Shown: positions 1 through 9,552 of the stretch, piece by piece | Numbering within the stretch: the first letter of the stretch is position 1 | Layout of the letters: each line of letters starts with the position of its first letter | DNA from: Parietaria judaica | Taxonomy: Eukaryota > Streptophyta > Magnoliopsida > Rosales > Urticaceae | Direction of reading: 5' to 3' | Length of the DNA: 64,000 nt | NCBI GenBank assembly: GCA_954871525.1 | Contig: OX940870.1 | Coordinates: 30,556,555-30,620,554, forward strand | Program-made: the position numbers and the translations under genes | Notes under the pieces: model-generated | Told to the model about the DNA's origin: nothing | Databases searched by the model: none | The model's input: only the letters and a program-made list of their open reading frames with translations

Positions 1-388
1 AGGTCGATTCGGCCTTAGTCCGCGGAGTGCCTAGCTATAAGGCACGGGTTAAGGTTAACTCATGAAAGGGGATGGAATATTTCGGTTTTGGAGACCGATT
101 GCCCTAGGGCATCACAAATCGTCAATGGGAGAAACCTCAATTGTGTGCAAGGCCCGATTTTAGCAGATATAACATCTTTAGTCAATATGATTGTCCCTCC
201 GGAGGAATGTCATTGGGTCTTTAGAACTTGTAACGATGCAGCAAATAGTGTTGCTAGGAAACGGCTTTCGGAGTCTATTCCCGACATGTCGACTTCTGCC
301 CGGAGTGGCAATGGTAAACGCTATTAATAGGGATTAAAGCCCTGCTTATTAATAGAACGGGTCTGTTTAAAAAAAAAAAAAAAAAACA
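1..388 (+). pseudogene. 3' end of a LINE: RNase H fragment plus poly-A
   Basis: A reading frame from about 40 to 327 encodes the last part of a plant LINE RNase H domain (motifs GLRLTHERGW, ETDCPRA, VQGPILADI, then a C-terminal basic tail), ending in TAA. A run of 18 A follows at 369-386, as expected for a retrotransposed 3' end. The peptide aligns by eye with two other LINE fragments in this window, at 36364-36640 (+) and 59345-59640 (-). The 5' part lies outside the window or is truncated, so no catalytic reverse transcriptase is seen. It is a dead fragment, not a host gene. Confidence 0.75.
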
Positions 389-1500
389 AACAAACATGGG
401 ATGATAAAGAGAATGCGAGTGGCGTGTATTGGAGACGCCGGCCGGTCTTAGTAAGAGAGGGAGTTAGAGCTAGAAGATAATATAGAACTTTGGAGTTCTT
501 CAAATATTAGTTTCATTTAGTCAAAATTGATATATAAATTTGGTATGTTGTACCATCCTCTGTATGCTCTTGTTACTCAAAGTTTTCCAAATTAAAATTC
601 CTACAAAAGTTTCTCATATGAGAGAAAGAGATCACCTAAGCCTAGCTTCATAATAGCGTTCTTCGTGTCACTTAACGTTTGAAGCGTGGTGTAATGTGGA
701 GTGGTCTTAACTTTACACTACATTTTCGAAAATCGTCGTCCAAAGCCATTTCTCACCCTGTCGTCCAACAAAAATCAAGTTTTATAGCATTTGAATATTT
801 TTGCCGCAAGTTTTAAGTTTTAAGAATATAGTGCAAACTTTTAAGTTTTAATTTATGCAGGAAATTTCTCTACTGAGAGTCTGAGAGTGCCTAAGAGTTC
901 GATGTTGGACGTTTTTCGTCAATTTTTGAACTTCGATTTTAAAATGATATTAAAAGTATTTTTTTTACTACTATTAAAAGTTAAAACTGACTTTTTTATT
1001 GTAAATATTTTGCGCTTAACTTTTTGTAATTTATGCCCGACCTTAATCAAGGACAAAAAGCCCGCCGGTTGTCCGGTCATTATAAGCAAAAAAATTAAGA
1101 ATTTTAACTTTTATCGTAGAAATTAAAATGGGAATTTGTAAACATTTTAATTGAAAGAATTTCATAATTTTTTTAGTTTTTAATTATGTTAATTAAGAAT
1201 AATTAATAAAATTAAATATTATTATTTTAAGTAATATTATTTAGAAGAATCAGTCACTGATTTTGAAAAACCTCTAAATTATCAATAAGGTATAATTGTA
1301 TTAAATATCTCTCGTGACCCATTTGTAATCATCATTCTATATTAACTCTCTCTTGAGTCTATCCAGTCGAATTTAAGTAGAAGAGAGCAACGAATGATGT
1401 ACCATTAAGTAAATAATAATCAAATATCGAGAACAATTAATTCATACTTGGCTAATTTATTTAATTAATTAAAAGTTTGGATATTCTTATCTATTTTTGA
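389..1500. other. AT-rich intergenic stretch, no gene seen
   Basis: AT-rich sequence with short open frames only. The 79-codon frame at 887-1126 is low complexity (Phe/Leu/Lys) with no homology I recognise. A short GC-richer patch near 1060-1080 (GCCCGCCGGTTGTCCGGT) resembles one at 24825-24845 and may be a relic repeat. Confidence 0.5.
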
Positions 1501-1558
1501 AATTCAGAATTCATGCCTACGAAATATAATTTCCAAACAGAAAATACAATCAACAGGC

Positions 1559-2324
1559 TCAATCCTTGCACTGGAAAGTGCAGGTGCAGAAAGTATAAGG
1601 CCCGGGGATTGGGTTATGGCAAGCCCCGTGGCCGGAGTGCTTTGCAGCGCACCTCTGTTCGCAGCAGTCGTCCCCGCACTTGGCACTGCAGAGGCCTTGC
1701 GCGTCGGTGCATGTCTTGCCTGGCGGAGGGGGCGGAGGGGAGGGGCACTGGAAGAAGCATTTGCACGTGCTTGTAGTGGCATCACACGAGCTCAACGCGC
1801 CCGGGTGCTGCGCCACGCATCGGGTGTTGCACTCTGGGTCGCAGCCGCCCAAGCTCTCCGAGCAGAGATCGTTGGCTCTTGCCATGCACGGGATCAGAGC
1901 TATTTATCGCCGGAGGAGAAAGAAAACGAGCAATTATTTTGTTAGATACGTATTAATTTTTTCCTATGCACGTACTTTTTTCTTAAATCATTGTTATCGT
2001 AACGTGAATTCGTCCCTATAAAATAGATGTATCATATTTTAGAAGTCAAAAGTAAAATTTCAAAAAAATAATAATGAAGATTACACCGTTTTAAACATAT
2101 TCCAAAATTACTTGGAACTGAAAACACGTAATAAAACAGATTCAAGTTCAACTGATTTCTACTAACTAATGTGAAAGCAGAAGAAAATTTACTGTAAATA
2201 TATCGAAATCCGGGTTATTCTCCGGGCCAAAAACGAAACGATAATAGTGAAAGCAATAGGTCTTACCTGAAAAACATGTGAATAAGAAAATGATGAGAGC
2301 TTTGGAGGTCTTCTTGGTGAACAT
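1559..2324 (-). CDS. two-domain defensin-like cysteine-rich secreted peptide (2 exons)
   Basis: Exon 1 is 2267-2324 and encodes a short basic start followed by a hydrophobic run (LIIFLFTCFS), a typical signal peptide. It ends at a GTAAGA donor. Exon 2 is 1559-1899, after a pyrimidine tract and AG acceptor; the phases join exactly (1+2 nt). The predicted product is 132 residues. The mature part has two cysteine modules separated by a proline run (PPPPPP). Module 1 has eight Cys with spacing C-x6-C-x3-C-x3-C ... C-x-C-x3-C; module 2 has ten. This organisation resembles the plant LCR/DEFL defensin-like families with duplicated domains, secreted peptides linked to defence or reproduction. The exact subfamily is inference. 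The start is the first ATG before the hydrophobic run. No disruption is visible. Confidence 0.75.
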
Positions 2325-2373
2325 CTTGAGGGCTTTCGTTCCTTTTTCTTTGGTGAGTGAACGAATATTTTTG

Positions 2374-2381
2374 TATTTATA
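2374..2381 (-). promoter_or_regulatory. TATA box of the defensin-like gene
   Basis: On the minus strand the site reads TATAAATA, 50 nt upstream of the ATG at 2324. That places a transcription start about 20 nt before the ATG. A second TATATATA-like run lies about 25 nt further upstream. Confidence 0.45.
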
Positions 2382-2704
2382 TTTCATTTTTGTCACAATA
2401 TATATAGGTGACATGAGTTTTTATTTTATTTTATGACGTTGGCTATTTTATCGGATATTGTAATTAAGAATGGTCTACTCTCCGTGTCCCTTTTCGAGTA
2501 ATTATTAACGTTATCAAACCTAATTTGGATAGTATTAATGGGGCTTCTTACATTAGGAGAACATTGCAAAATATCTTATTTAGGAATCTAATAAATTCTC
2601 TTAACTTTGTAAAATAATAAAAGTGAAATTTTAATATGCCAGTTCTAATATTCAATATTGACAGTCTAAAACATCGATGCATCTTGCTAGTTGCTATAAT
2701 CTTA

Positions 2705-2950
2705 TACAAGGTTTTAAATGCCGCTTGCCGATTTCGTTTCACATTTTTCGTTTTACGGATATATCGCTTGCCGATGGGTATGCCGATGGAAAAATCGTAA
2801 AAAAAAAAAAGAAATACCGCATGCCGCATATACCGCACTTTTCGCATGGGCATACCGCATGCCGATGGGGTTTTCGACGGAAATTCTGTAAAAAAATATT
2901 TATACCATTCCAACCGTATTTTTATACGGTTCTAAATTCTAATTTCTAAA
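2705..2950 (+). repeat. GCCGATGGG-word dispersed repeat, copy 1
   Basis: Begins ACAAGGTTTTAAAT and continues with reiterated words such as TTGCCGATGGGTATGCCGATGG and TACCGCATGCCG. Related copies lie at 17527-17695 and 51580-51830 and share the block CATTTTTCGTTTTACGGATAT. It has no coding potential. Confidence 0.6.
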
Positions 2951-4168
2951 TGACCTATTTAATAAATATGACAAAAAACCGTATTAGATATGATACCATA
3001 GAGCAAGTAGTAGAGTACACACTCATAAGAATTATAATACACGCATAGTAAAGTCACGAGAGTACAAACATAACATAATAATGAAAACTCAAAAGAAGCC
3101 CGATGAAGGTGGCTACTGAAAAATGTGTGGTTGCACAGTCTGGTAAGAACAGTAATCGTACCACGACATCATGGAAGCGTAGTTAGCTACGTACGTCTGA
3201 GCATGAGATTTGTAGTTGTGCTGGTCTAAACCGACGATCGTGTTGAGAACAGGGAAATCTGCATATTGACGAATCGTTGGACGTTGTATAATTTCACCAT
3301 TGGGTTCCCGGATGGCGCCGTCTGACGTGCAGAATGACATTACTTCGAATCTAGATGACAAACTGTCGATGTCGGTCGACTGCAGTGGTGGTGAATCAGA
3401 CCGGGGCGGTGGTGAAAGCGGTGGTGTAGGCGGCGCCCCTAGCCAGAATGAATCAAAATAACGATCGAAGTTGTGGTTTACATCATAATAATCATCATGT
3501 GGCGGTTGTGCACCAGGCGGAGTTGAAAAGAATGCCGGGTGAAATAACCCGTGCGATGAGGTGGTCGTCCTACCATGAGATGATCCTCCATGCGAACCCA
3601 CATCACCGTAGTAGTCCGATGTACGCCCATCGCCATAGGGGTCTGGGTCTACGACATAATTGCCTCCTCCTCCTCCATCACGGTTGCCTCCTCCTCCTCC
3701 ATCATGGGAGCCATTCCCATAATCATTCGAACGAGGTAGCGAACCTGTCGGTGAGTTTCTTGGGGATGTCATATCAAATATGTCATCATTCTCACCGTAT
3801 CTCGGGTTGACGTGGGTTCGGAGCGTCTCAAGAACATTTGTGCCTTGTTCCGTAGCCTCAGCAGCAATGTGCGGATCAGGGTTCCCAAGGTCATCATCGA
3901 GGTGGGTCTCTTGGACCCACTCCAAGATCTCTAGCTCATTGGTAGAACCGGTATTCTCCATTGCAGCAGCGATCCAGTCGAACGGATCGACAAAGTCGGG
4001 GTCTTTAAGGGCCGCCGTCGTGTCCCTGATAGCCAACTTGGTGTTGTACATGCACTTGACCAAGTCGGCTATCTTTTTGTACGCCAGACGATTCCTCTCT
4101 TTCGTGTGTACTAGGGCAAACGTGCTCCAATTGCGCTCACACGCCGATGAAGAAACGGTCTGCGATCG

Positions 4169-5409
4169 TATTGCTCAGAAAAATCCTCGTTGTCGTCCGC
4201 GTCCTCGCGACACTGCTCCAGAGCGACGACTAGAGGGGGCTGTTGTATCCCGCGATCGTATCGGTCGTGGTTCGGTGCCGGTCGCCGATGCCTGCGATTT
4301 TGCTCCTCTGGGAGCTGTCGTCGCTCGTGTTCTAGTCGCTCCTGCTCTTCCGCTTCTTCTTGTGCTCCTCGTCGGATCCGCGCCACCCACAAATGGTCAT
4401 CGACATTAGGCGCCAAAATGGGGGCGATCGGATCGATATTCTCAACAGCAGCAATCGGAATCCGCGCGTCCTGTCGCAGGGGCGTCGTATTCTGGTTGGT
4501 GGACGACGTTCCCGGCAATTGTGGCGCGTTTTCAATTTGCTTCCCGGAGAAGGGTGGGTCGGCTGCGACTCTTTTACCCGCGGTTTGCACCGGTGGAATC
4601 GCCGGCTGTGCCACGACAGTCATACCGCGAATAAGCGCCATCAGGTCAGACATTCTAGCCTTAGCTCGCGCCTCGCGCTCGGCTGTACTCTCAGCAGCGC
4701 GCGCCTCCCGCTCCGCTACACGTTCCATCTCTGCACGGTGAGTCTCCTGGTCGCGTCGAATCTGCTCCCGCATCTCTTGCTGCGTACGCCGTATCTCGTT
4801 GAGGGCCTCTTGCTGCGCGTCAATCGCGTTGCGCATATCTCCCCCACTCTCCGTTGACATTGCAGGATTGTTCTGTCCGCTGCGCGTGCTCTTTGCCATT
4901 CCCGGTCACAAGATCGGTGCTCTGATACCAATTTGATAGGACCCAAAACCAAATCTGTAACCAGAATTTGCCTCACACAAAGTAATGATCAAACCAACGG
5001 AAAATGCACCACAACGATGACACTTTCCGGATACTTTATTGAATAAACACGGTAACTCTTGGCACGTGAATTCGAGAGCACGGCCAAGCTCTCCTTATGG
5101 TGAAGAGAGAGTCACAAAGACTAAAACAATACACACAAGACACAAACCAGAAGCCATAGGCGTATAATAGGCTGTTGACCAACATGGTCAGCCACACTTA
5201 TGCACTGAAAAGGAAATAACACTAATTTAGGACTTAATCTGACAAAACACATTTATTGGAAATAAATCAGACTTTATTGGAAATAAATCAGATCAATCAA
5301 AGGCCAATCAAGTCTTTAATTGAAAATCAAAGACTTTATTGAAACACTTTAAATGACCGTCTTGCCCTTGGCGCCCTTTCTTCGCTTGTACGTCAAGATA
5401 CCGGGCTTC
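4169..5409 (-). repeat. 1241-bp direct repeat, copy A
   Basis: Contains, in element sense: the last codons of Pol, a candidate LTR (4934-5346, TGTTTC...CTATCA), the primer-binding site (4919-4930), leader, and the Gag N-terminal frame starting at 4899. The frame runs out of the element into hAT sequence at 4168. Confidence 0.85.
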
Positions 5410-8310
5410 GAGCTCTTCGTTGTTCGCGGCCTCGCGTATAAGTGCCTCAAGGTCGAGACAAAAGGGGACAGAAACAGCCGCGAATTGTGGAGTCTCGGTG
5501 TGGCGAGCAAAGGCATGGATCAACTCCTCAAGGTCGTTGCAAGTAGTCATCGACATGGCAGCAAAGTGAGGATCCTCGGTTTTGCGAGAGAGCGCATCTG
5601 CAGCTTTGTTCTCGCTGCCCGGACGATATTGTATCTCGAAATCGTAGCCCAAAAGCTTGCAAAGCCACCGTTGATGCTCTTCAGTGACCATGGGTTGGTC
5701 GAGGAGAAACTTGAGGCTTCTTTGATCTGTTCGGACGATGAAATGCCGGCCAATGAGATACGGTCGCCATTTTTTAATAGCAAGAACAATTGCTATGAGC
5801 TCTCGTTCGTAAACCAATTTTAAGCGCGCGCGAGCAGTGAGCGTTTGGCTGAAGTAGGCGATAGGACGGCGCTCTTGCATGAGTACAGCGCCGAGTCCGA
5901 ACCCGGAAGCGTCGGTCTCGACGATGAACGATCGGTTGTAATCGGGAAGGGCCAGCACCGGTACTTGCGTCATCGCAGTTTTTAACTTTGCAAAAGCCTC
6001 GGTCGCGGCGTCGCCCCAATGAAAATTATCTTTCTTGAGCTGCTCGGTGAGTGGCCATGCGATAGAGCTATACCCCTTGACAAAGCGGCGGTAGTACCCG
6101 GTGAGGCCGAGGAAACCGCGGAGTCCCCGAAGAGTCGTTGGGGTCGGCCAATCCAACATCGCAGCAATCTTGGATTGATCGGCAGCCACCCCAGTGCCGG
6201 ATATAATATGGCCAAGGTATTCCACTTGTGCATGTGCGAAGAGGCATTTCTTCCGGTTCGCATAGAGACGGTGGTTATCTAAGGTCTGGAAAACTTCTTC
6301 CATGGGGCGCATATGTTCGGTACGGTCGCGGCTGTATACTAGTATATCGTCGAAGAAAACAAGAACGAATTTCCAGAGGAATGAGCGGAAAACATCATTC
6401 ATTAGGGCTTGGAACGTAGCTGGTGCATTGGTGAGGCCAAAAGGCATTACCAAGAACTCATAGTGCCCCTCGTGCGTGCGGAAAGCTGTTTTTGCTACAT
6501 CGTCGGGTTTCATCTGAATTTGGTGGTAACCGGACTTCAAATCAATCTTGGTGAAGACCGTGGCACCGTGTAGCTCGTCGAGAAGCTCACCGATCACCGG
6601 AATTGGAAACTTGTCGAGAACGGTCTCCTTATTCACCGCACGGTAATCGATGCAAAACCGCCAACTACCGTCTTTCTTCTTGACCAAGAGCACGGGGCTG
6701 GAAAATGGGCTCACGCTTGGTTGAATAATGCCGCTCTTAAGCATGTCATGGACGAGTCGCTCGATCTCATCTTTTTGAATTTGGGGATAGCGGTAAGGTC
6801 GTACGCTGATCGGTTGAGTGCCGTCCTTCAACGTGATGGCATGGTCGTGCGAGCGCGATGGTGGCAGCCCCGGTAGCATGGTGAAGATGTCATCAAATCG
6901 TTGCAGTAAGTCAGCGACATCAACTTCTATTGGGGAGGACTCCTCGGGAATTTTGGGGCTGACTTGCCACAGTTCTACTAGGTATCCGCACCCGGTGTCG
7001 GACAACGCATGTGCCATCGCCTTAACCGAGATCAGCGAGCGACATAGGCTTGGATCTCCTTGCAAAACCACTCGTCGATTCTCCAAAGTATACTCCAAGC
7101 GAAGCTGCCTCCAATAAACAGTTGTGGCATGGAGTTCTTGAAGCCATGTCATTCCGAGAATCACGTCCGTATTTCCCATGTCGATCGGAAGAAAATCCCC
7201 GAGCACGTGCTCGCCTTGAAGATCGAGATGGAGGTTACGAAATACCCCTTGGCTCCACTCTTTCTTGCCGGATCCCATGACTACGCCAAACCTCGAGGTG
7301 GGTGAGCGCATGAGGTTCAAAACATCGATAGCGTGGTTAGCGATAAAATTGTGAGTGGCACCGCAATCAATTAGAACAAGGACCTCATGAGAACCGATCG
7401 AGCCACGTATCTTGAAAGTTTGTCCCAATGTTAAGCCCATAACCGAGCGAAGAGATACCTCTATATGGTGGAGGTGCAGTTTTTCATACTCGTCCTCTAC
7501 TACTTGCTCCTCGGTTTCCTCCGTCGTGTCGATCGGGTCTTGCGTTAACATGACGTTGAGTGTGACCTTGCAACGGTGCCCCGGTCCAAACTTCTCATCG
7601 CAGCGATAGCAAAGTCCGAGTTTACGCTTTGACGCATATTCGGTTTTGGTGAGCCTCTTGACAGGAGTTTCCGTTGCTGCCTCGGAGCTCGAACCTCCAC
7701 TCTTTGGTACCTCCTTCGCGAACGATCGAGAAAACGTGGTTGCGGATGATGTCCCCGATCTTCCCCAAACTTTGACCAGCCCGCTTTCCTCCGCGCGGAG
7801 AGAAAGCTGGACCGCCTCATCTAATCCCCGAGGCTTTTCGAATAGTACTACAGATTTAAGATCGGATTTCAAACCTCGACTAAAAGCGTCCATGAGTATG
7901 TCCTCCGGTGTGTGTTGCATGTGTTCTTGAAGGCGTTCAAACTCGTCGATATATGCTGCGAGTGTCCCATGTTGCGCTATTGTCGCTAGCTGGTCATTGT
8001 ACCGATTACCGCGAATGTCACGGAAACGTTCTTGGAGCCGCCGAGTGAAGTTTCGCCAACCGGTGAATGGTTCTCGACGTCGCTTAATTTTGAACCATCG
8101 ATGTGCCTTCCCTTCTAAACATACTCCGGCAGCGTTTATCCTTTCGTAACCTTGGATTCGGTTCGCCTCAAAGTACCGCTCCGCTTTGAATATCCATTCC
8201 TTGGCATCGGTTCCGTCAAAAATGGGCATTTGGAGTTGTCGAACTCGGTCACCATCGCGGTTCCTCGGGTGTAGGGCTCGTCGTTCGCCCCGATAGTTTC
8301 GTGTGTCATC
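5308..8310 (-). CDS. Gag-protease-RT-RNase H polyprotein of the gypsy element (no integrase)
   Basis: Open from just after the TAA at 8311 to 5308; the first ATG (MPIFDGTDAKEW) is at 8229. Domains in order from that Met: retrotransposon gag (about residues 1-130), CCHC knuckle (CYRCDEKFGPGHRC, about 207-220), aspartic protease (LIDCGATHNFI, with Cys in place of the usual Ser/Thr), Ty3-type reverse transcriptase (FCIDYRAVN, MPFGLTNAPATFQ, FFDDILVYS), and RNase H (VETDASGFGLGAVL). The frame ends about 100 residues after RNase H, directly before the LTR. The zinc-finger/integrase part normal for Ty3/gypsy is absent, so the element could not integrate itself. The Cys in the protease active site may also be inactivating. 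Confidence 0.85.
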   Translation of the reverse strand, partial: DDTRNYRGERRALHPRNRDGDRVRQLQMPIFDGTDAKEWIFKAERYFEANRIQGYERINAAGVCLEGKAHRWFKIKRRREPFTGWRNFTRRLQERFRDIRGNRYNDQLATIAQHGTLAAYIDEFERLQEHMQHTPEDILMDAFSRGLKSDLKSVVLFEKPRGLDEAVQLSLRAEESGLVKVWGRSGTSSATTFSRSFAKEVPKSGGSSSEAATETPVKRLTKTEYASKRKLGLCYRCDEKFGPGHRCKVTLNVMLTQDPIDTTEETEEQVVEDEYEKLHLHHIEVSLRSVMGLTLGQTFKIRGSIGSHEVLVLIDCGATHNFIANHAIDVLNLMRSPTSRFGVVMGSGKKEWSQGVFRNLHLDLQGEHVLGDFLPIDMGNTDVILGMTWLQELHATTVYWRQLRLEYTLENRRVVLQGDPSLCRSLISVKAMAHALSDTGCGYLVELWQVSPKIPEESSPIEVDVADLLQRFDDIFTMLPGLPPSRSHDHAITLKDGTQPISVRPYRYPQIQKDEIERLVHDMLKSGIIQPSVSPFSSPVLLVKKKDGSWRFCIDYRAVNKETVLDKFPIPVIGELLDELHGATVFTKIDLKSGYHQIQMKPDDVAKTAFRTHEGHYEFLVMPFGLTNAPATFQALMNDVFRSFLWKFVLVFFDDILVYSRDRTEHMRPMEEVFQTLDNHRLYANRKKCLFAHAQVEYLGHIISGTGVAADQSKIAAMLDWPTPTTLRGLRGFLGLTGYYRRFVKGYSSIAWPLTEQLKKDNFHWGDAATEAFAKLKTAMTQVPVLALPDYNRSFIVETDASGFGLGAVLMQERRPIAYFSQTLTARARLKLVYERELIAIVLAIKKWRPYLIGRHFIVRTDQRSLKFLLDQPMVTEEHQRWLCKLLGYDFEIQYRPGSENKAADALSRKTEDPHFAAMSMTTCNDLEELIHAFARHTETPQFAAVSVPFCLDLEALIREAANNEELEARYLDVQAKKGRQGQDGHLKCFNKVFDFQLKT

Positions 8311-9042
8311 TTATTGCTCAGAAAAATCCTCGTTGTCGTCCGCGTCCTCGCGACACTGCTCCAGAGCGACGACTAGAGGGGGCTGTTGTATCCCGCGATC
8401 GTATCGGTCGTGGTTCGGTGCCGGTCGCCGATGCCTGCGATTTTGCTCCTCTGGGAGCTGTCGTCGCTCGTGTTCTAGTCGCTCCTGCTCTTCCGCTTCT
8501 TCTTGTGCTCCTCGTCGGATCCGCGCCACCCACAAATGGTCATCGACATTAGGCGCCAAAATGGGGGCGATCGGATCGATATTCTCAACAGCAGCAATCG
8601 GAATCCGCGCGTCCTGTCGCAGGGGCGTCGTATTCTGGTTGGTGGACGACGTTCCCGGCAATTGTGGCGCGTTTTCAATTTGCTTCCCGGAGAAGGGTGG
8701 GTCGGCTGCGACTCTTTTACCCGCGGTTTGCACCGGTGGAATCGCCGGCTGTGCCACGACAGTCATACCGCGAATAAGCGCCATCAGGTCAGACATTCTA
8801 GCCTTAGCTCGCGCCTCGCGCTCGGCTGTACTCTCAGCAGCGCGCGCCTCCCGCTCCGCTACACGTTCCATCTCTGCACGGTGAGTCTCCTGGTCGCGTC
8901 GAATCTGCTCCCGCATCTCTTGCTGCGTACGCCGTATCTCGTTGAGGGCCTCTTGCTGCGCGTCAATCGCGTTGCGCATATCTCCCCCACTCTCCGTTGA
9001 CATTGCAGGATTGTTCTGTCCGCTGCGCGTGCTCTTTGCCAT
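8311..9042 (-). CDS. Gag N-terminal region of the gypsy element
   Basis: A 243-codon frame starting MAKSTRSGQNN 20 nt after the primer-binding site. It is rich in Glu/Arg/Ala and probably coiled coil (repeated REARAAE, ERVAERE), as in the leading part of many plant gypsy Gag proteins. It ends in TAA at 8311-8313. The same frame stays open beyond this stop (DDTRNYRGERRALHP) into the main Gag-Pol frame, so this is most simply one polyprotein gene interrupted by a single nonsense codon. Copy A has TAC at the matching position, but that base lies at the element border and cannot decide the ancestral codon. Confidence 0.75.
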   Translation of the reverse strand: MAKSTRSGQNNPAMSTESGGDMRNAIDAQQEALNEIRRTQQEMREQIRRDQETHRAEMERVAEREARAAESTAEREARAKARMSDLMALIRGMTVVAQPAIPPVQTAGKRVAADPPFSGKQIENAPQLPGTSSTNQNTTPLRQDARIPIAAVENIDPIAPILAPNVDDHLWVARIRRGAQEEAEEQERLEHERRQLPEEQNRRHRRPAPNHDRYDRGIQQPPLVVALEQCREDADDNEDFSEQ

Positions 9043-9552
9043 TCCCGGTCACAAGATCGGTGCTCTGATACCAATTTGATAGGACCCAAAACCAAATCTG
9101 TAACCAGAATTTGCCTCACACAAAGTAATGATCAAACCAACGGAAAATGCACCACAACGATGACACTTTCCGGATACTTTATTGAATAAACACGGTAACT
9201 CTTGGCACGTGAATTCGAGAGCACGGCCAAGCTCTCCTTATGGTGAAGAGAGAGTCACAAAGACTAAAACAATACACACAAGACACAAACCAGAAGCCAT
9301 AGGCGTATAATAGGCTGTTGACCAACATGGTCAGCCACACTTATGCACTGAAAAGGAAATAACACTAATTTAGGACTTAATCTGACAAAACACATTTATT
9401 GGAAATAAATCAGACTTTATTGGAAATAAATCAGATCAATCAAAGGCCAATCAAGTCTTTAATTGAAAATCAAAGACTTTATTGAAACACTTTAAATGAC
9501 CGTCTTGCCCTTGGCGCCCTTTCTTCGCTTGTACGTCAAGATACCGGGCTTC
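8312..9552 (-). repeat. 1241-bp direct repeat, copy B
   Basis: Partner of 4169-5409 at offset 4143. Contains the candidate LTR 9077-9489, primer-binding site 9062-9073 and the Gag N-terminal frame from 9042. Its outer end (9552) is inside the last Pol codons and abuts hAT pseudogene sequence. Confidence 0.85.
9062..9073 (-). promoter_or_regulatory. retrotransposon primer-binding site (initiator tRNA-Met)
   Basis: Minus strand reads TGGTATCAGAGC, the standard match to the 3' end of plant initiator tRNA-Met. It fixes the LTR 3' border a few bases upstream. The same site recurs at 4919-4930. Confidence 0.8.

Larger units (their letters stand above)
4169..9552 (-). mobile_element. Ty3/gypsy-type retroelement, 1.3 unit lengths, integrase-less
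   Basis: Read on the minus strand the order is: end of Pol, LTR, primer-binding site, Gag N-terminus, Gag/protease/RT/RNase H, end of Pol, LTR, primer-binding site, Gag N-terminus. The outer 1241-bp segments (4169-5409 and 8312-9552) are direct repeats, identical as far as I can read, with period 4143 bp. Neither outer border is an LTR end: one lies in Gag, the other in Pol. No 5-bp target duplication is visible. Pol has no integrase. This is the structure expected from a segment of a tandem array or circular multimer, not from ordinary integrase-mediated insertion. Confidence 0.8.

Noticed and set aside
1504..2021. Plus-strand frames of 87-113 codons opposite the defensin-like exon
   Set aside because: They are shadows; only the minus strand has a signal peptide, phase-matched intron and cysteine pattern.
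4169..5409. The 1241-bp direct repeats as the LTRs of the element
   Set aside because: Each contains the primer-binding site and the Gag start codon internally, so the true LTR is a 0.4-kb part of the repeat.
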